From the NCBI GenBank assembly GCA_003194525.1, contig NBIV01000037.1, positions 186,001 through 250,000 of the forward strand: DNA of 64,000 bases, given 5' to 3'. The translations under genes were made by a program, and so were the position numbers. Source of the stretch: Gracilariopsis chorda (lineage: Eukaryota > Rhodophyta > Florideophyceae > Gracilariales > Gracilariaceae). The notes beneath the pieces are model-generated. The model was given only the letters and a program-made list of their open reading frames with translations, was not told the DNA's origin and did no database searches. Of the stretch, positions 60,857 to 64,000 are shown one piece after another (position 1 is the first letter of the stretch; the number at the start of each line of letters is the position of its first letter).

Positions 60857-62104
60857 CTATAGCCGTTTCTTCTCACAGAAATTGGCGGTCAGCGAGGCGT
60901 TCTTGATAATATTTTTCCGCACGTCGTTGTTTAGCTCCTCCGGAAAATGAACACCTGGCGGAATGGACTTAGAGTTCAACAATTCGTAAGCAAACGCTGC
61001 GGTTGCTTCTCCGACGCAGGCTGCCAAGCTCTCGTGCTCGAACGAAAACTGTATGTGTGTGTTACGCCCTTCCGCTACGACAACCATACCGGTGCGAGCC
61101 CCGCTGAGCTGGTCAACGAAACGAACGATAGGGAGGCTAAACCGCGAGAACTTCAGCATAGCATCTCGATTACTCAGAATGCTGGGCGAAACAAGCTTTG
61201 CAGTGGCCAGCAACAACCAGTTCCATATGGGAGGCGCAGTACTGAACTTTGCGAACACGTTTGCGTTAGGTGCAACGATATTGTGCAGCGAAGTAACCTC
61301 TGGTAGGTTTAACAGATAGGTAGTCTTACGACCGATTCTTCCCCCGAAATCGAGAACCTCAGCATCGCCGGCAGGGGGGCGTAATTGTTGGTCACCGTTT
61401 GCGTAGCAGACGGCCGCTTCACTCAGAATTAAGAAGGTGCTAGCCAGAATTGTAGCTCCAATGCCGCCAGTTCCCGCCGTGTGGTAATAAAGCTTGAGAG
61501 AGTGTACGTGATCAATGGATTGACATGCGTCTGCGGCCATCAAATTGCTCAATCCGGGGTAGATTCCGGTAGATATGAGGGCGCTGTATCCCCTTGAAAC
61601 GGCTTGTTCATGTAGCTGTTTGCAGGCCACTGCGTGGGAAAGATCATCGCATACATCCATGTACTTGACGTTGGTTTGCATCGCGGCGTTTAGAAGTGCA
61701 TCTGGGTTCTCCTTTCTCTGAAAGGGGCCTGCGGTGTGCACTACAAGATCAAAAGGCTCGAACAGGGAGGTCAACGATTCGATTTGGGTTATGTCACACG
61801 GAACGAAATCAAAGCGATGTGCTGGGGCAGTTGAACGGAGGGTATGACAAAGAGATTGTGCTCGACGCTCATTCCTACCGCTGATGGTTATGTTAAGTTG
61901 TTGTGACGAAAGACGGGTGAGCGCTTTTATGGTTTCTGTGCCTACACGGCCCGTGCCGCCCACGACGAGAACATTGGACGCGGCGCGCATTGAAATCGGT
62001 ACGAATTGATTCGTGCATCGCTTTGCGTGACGAATCTTCGAGCTGGAAAAGAACTTGTCTCGGTTCAGATAAAGCGGACATGATACGAAGCTCAAAACGG
62101 CCAT
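60857..62104 (-). CDS. saccharopine-dehydrogenase-like NAD(P) oxidoreductase
   Basis: 415 residues from ATG 62104. After about 40 residues that look like an organelle transit peptide (Ser/Lys/Arg-rich, few acids), a Rossmann fold begins with 'NVLVVGGTGRVGTETIKAL' (GGTGxVG). Then come 'ITISGRNERRAQSL', 'VVHTAGPFQRKENPDALLNAAMQTNVKYMDVCDD' and 'ALISTGIYPGLSNLMAADAC', which are hallmarks of the saccharopine dehydrogenase NADP-binding family found in algae and cyanobacteria. The C-terminal half matches no specific enzyme I know. True lysine-pathway activity is not implied. It is probably a plastid protein with an unknown substrate. Single-exon and intact. Confidence 0.8.
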   Translation of the reverse strand: MAVLSFVSCPLYLNRDKFFSSSKIRHAKRCTNQFVPISMRAASNVLVVGGTGRVGTETIKALTRLSSQQLNITISGRNERRAQSLCHTLRSTAPAHRFDFVPCDITQIESLTSLFEPFDLVVHTAGPFQRKENPDALLNAAMQTNVKYMDVCDDLSHAVACKQLHEQAVSRGYSALISTGIYPGLSNLMAADACQSIDHVHSLKLYYHTAGTGGIGATILASTFLILSEAAVCYANGDQQLRPPAGDAEVLDFGGRIGRKTTYLLNLPEVTSLHNIVAPNANVFAKFSTAPPIWNWLLLATAKLVSPSILSNRDAMLKFSRFSLPIVRFVDQLSGARTGMVVVAEGRNTHIQFSFEHESLAACVGEATAAFAYELLNSKSIPPGVHFPEELNNDVRKNIIKNASLTANFCEKKRL

Positions 62105-62954
62105 CACGTACGCTGCACGTCAAGCACTTTGTAGAGCAACGAAATTGCCGCGAGAGAGGAACGGCGAAGCTCTGAGACGTTCGCTTCACATCTGATGTGA
62201 TAAGTTATTGCTTTGTTCTTTTCCTTCCGCGAGATTGAAGAGCACTCACTGTATCTACCACGGTACCTTTGGTACCAAGGGAGGGCGGATGAAGCGCGTC
62301 ACTGCCAGTCGACGAAGGAAGAGGAGTTCACGCGCAACTCAACTCGTCCTCCTCGACAACTGATCTGCGCCACTCCACTCGCTTGCATAGCAACGAAGCA
62401 AATTGAACTTCAGCGCAACAAATGATCTAATTACCTTTCGAATATCAAGCAGTACAAATACGCGACCCTCCGCTAGCGTCGCGCGGCGGCGGCTCTTCCG
62501 GTAGCGAGCCGTTCGTTCTCCTTCGGGAAGCGCGCGGTGAGCACCTGACAAGTTTCTTTACTTTCTCTCCCAATCGTTTCTCCCCGCATTCCCAAGAAGA
62601 GTGTTCTTTTTGCACGCGGAACGATCTTCGTTCCAACGACTGACAATGGAGTTATATATGTCCGTGTTTATTAACAGGTTCGATAGAGTTATACACGCCG
62701 TAAAAAGGATCCAAGAGAGCTACACTACTTGATGTATCAGTCAAGCCACACAGGATGCTCAACACAAGGTTCATACCAGATCCCATCACGGCTGCCGCCA
62801 CGTATCGTCGCCTCCCTGCAGGCCAGCCGTGGAAACCGGCAGTGATGACAAGACGGCCAGTTACGACGCAGCAAGGTACAAAAAGTTTCTAAATAAAAGT
62901 GAACGCGTCAAGCAAGAGCAAAAAGAGAAACGCGGGGAAGGAGCAGAGACGTGT
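62105..62954. other. intergenic region
   Basis: It holds the 5' region of the reductase gene (minus strand) and the 3' region of the MINDY gene (minus strand). No further gene is recognised. Confidence 0.4.
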
Positions 62955-64000
62955 TCACTGGATGATACACTTGTCATCACGTTTCTTCCTTCCCGCGGCA
63001 GTGCGCAAGCCGCCGCTTCTGTCACAGCCAGTACGATCGTTCACTCCGCCCGACACAGACGTAGGTTGCATAGGTCGGGGGCCCAATCGACCAGAACGTG
63101 TGGGTTGAGCTGTTGTGGAACTGTTGGTTGTTGACGACGGGGTTGTTTTGGCAGCTTCGACGACGAAGCCTTCAGGTGAAAGCTTGCGGAACTCGGCGTT
63201 GTAAAACGTGCTGTCTCCATTAATATCGCTAAGCTTTTCCCACACACAGTTCTCCCTTAGATAGCCCTCATCAGTGACCAGTGTGTACATCTCAGAGTTG
63301 TGTTTGCGGATTACATAGTAATGTGAGTTGCGGAATAGAATGGCGGTTTCGTTGTGCGTCATTATGGAGTGTAATTCGGTGAGACCATAAACGGTAAGTT
63401 GTGTAGGGTTAGATTCGAAAAAGTCCATAACAGCAGGACGAATTTGGCGAATGTGGGCGGTTGCAGGCGATTCTTCTTGTAGAGCAGTGGGCTCTTCAGG
63501 CTGTTCAAACGCCTCGGGTGGGGGGGCGGAGGGGTCGTCGAGTGGGGTTGAATCCGGCGCTGTTGCTACCAGCTCATCGACTACTTGGTTGTAGGTAAGG
63601 TTGCCCAGCGCGGCGGCCAGTCGGAAGTCCTGGGGGTCGACGAGCCAGCCGTGAAGAAGGCGCAGCGGAAAGATGTCGAATACACCCAGCTCGCGAGTGA
63701 ACTCGAACGCTGTCGGGGAGGTGAAGCGTACGTTGATGGTCATACCGGTGGTGAGACGCGGAAGCAAGTCGAGAAAATCAGCAACTGCATGCTGACGTTG
63801 CGGGTTGTCGGGCTGGGTTGGATTGGACGCCCAGTCGGCCAGTAAGGCCATGAGATCGGACTCGGACAGGTGGGTGGTACCGGCTTTAATAGTTGTGTGT
63901 GCGGTTAGTAACATGGCGTTGGCGAGGGCAAGAAGAGCGCATGGTCCGTTCTGGTTCTGTAGAAGAATTGGGGTGCAGGAGGATGGTGTGACGAGCCACT
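62955..64000 (-). CDS. MINDY-family deubiquitinase, 5' end outside the window
   Basis: The open frame runs off the right edge, so the start is not in the window. Near the edge (63939-63959) the frame reads QNQNGPC, the MINDY active-site loop with the oxyanion Gln and catalytic Cys, followed by 'ALLALANAM'. Further blocks are 'LLPRLTTGMTINVRFTSPTAFEFT', 'DIFPLRLLHGWLVDP', 'YNQVVDEL', 'LTVYGLTELHSIM' and 'ILFRNSHYYVI' with the catalytic His, then 'LVTDEGYLRENCVWEKL'. MINDY enzymes trim K48-linked ubiquitin chains. The Ser/Thr-rich, basic tail ends in CIIQ, a CaaX box for prenylation. A Pro/Glu-rich insert lies mid-domain. Intact within the window. Confidence 0.9.
   Translation of the reverse strand, partial: WLVTPSSCTPILLQNQNGPCALLALANAMLLTAHTTIKAGTTHLSESDLMALLADWASNPTQPDNPQRQHAVADFLDLLPRLTTGMTINVRFTSPTAFEFTRELGVFDIFPLRLLHGWLVDPQDFRLAAALGNLTYNQVVDELVATAPDSTPLDDPSAPPPEAFEQPEEPTALQEESPATAHIRQIRPAVMDFFESNPTQLTVYGLTELHSIMTHNETAILFRNSHYYVIRKHNSEMYTLVTDEGYLRENCVWEKLSDINGDSTFYNAEFRKLSPEGFVVEAAKTTPSSTTNSSTTAQPTRSGRLGPRPMQPTSVSGGVNDRTGCDRSGGLRTAAGRKKRDDKCIIQ

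Noticed and set aside
1-64000. CRISPR array, rRNA operon or bacterial operon
   Set aside because: No regularly spaced direct repeats with unique spacers and no rRNA-like sequence; genes are eukaryotic in style. The regular hairpins at 39-49.8 kb differ in sequence and are not an array.

Overview
This is a eukaryotic, transposon-rich nuclear window. I see no operons and no bacterial gene packing. The host genes that can be read are single-exon and carry mitochondrial, plastid or secretory N-termini. Introns are almost absent, and nested retroelements occur together with DNA transposons of several superfamilies. That combination fits a multicellular red alga, with Chondrus crispus or a relative as my best guess. 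This is an inference from gene style, not from a sequence match.

Layout. 0-8 kb: a broken Uma2-type (DUF820) nuclease remnant, then a decayed PIF/Harbinger transposon with a Myb/NAM-like gene and a transposase. 8-14.6 kb: a decayed Helitron (Rep/helicase) whose helicase frame is interrupted by a 567-bp GT...AG segment. 15-16.7 kb: a pseudogene for a protein with two tandem EfeO/imelysin domains. 17.4-19 kb: a pogo-like (DDE_1) transposase open reading frame that has lost one catalytic Asp. 20-23.5 kb: two tandem, damaged WD40 genes. 24.9-26.3 kb: an intact RING-between-RING ubiquitin ligase. 26.3-29.4 kb: no gene recognised. 29.4-34.8 kb: a two-ORF LINE. 35.1-55.35 kb: a PiggyBac-type transposon with TTAA target site and 227-bp terminal inverted repeats. 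Its single reading frame joins a DDD transposase to a PD-(D/E)XK nuclease and a Cys/His-rich tail. A very young 10.75-kb Ty3/gypsy element (39.05-49.80 kb) and a 4.3-kb tyrosine-recombinase retrotransposon (50.70-55.01 kb) are nested in it. 55.7-56.46 kb: a 5'-truncated LINE. 57.3-64 kb: the host-gene end, with a small secreted protein, mitochondrial citrate synthase, a saccharopine-dehydrogenase-like reductase and a MINDY-family deubiquitinase that runs off the right edge.

The most unusual structures are these. The gypsy element is filled along its whole length with short GC-rich hairpins, about one per 24 bp in the stretch I counted, and the pattern stops at its target-site duplication. It also carries two antisense ORFs and has lost its integrase core in frame. 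The PiggyBac-type transposase is fused in frame to a PD-(D/E)XK nuclease. The intron-like segment in the Helitron restores the coding frame when removed and is flanked by a 6-bp repeat. The host genes at the right end are ordinary housekeeping genes; I see no shared pathway between them beyond two ubiquitin-system proteins (RBR ligase, MINDY deubiquitinase) about 36 kb apart.
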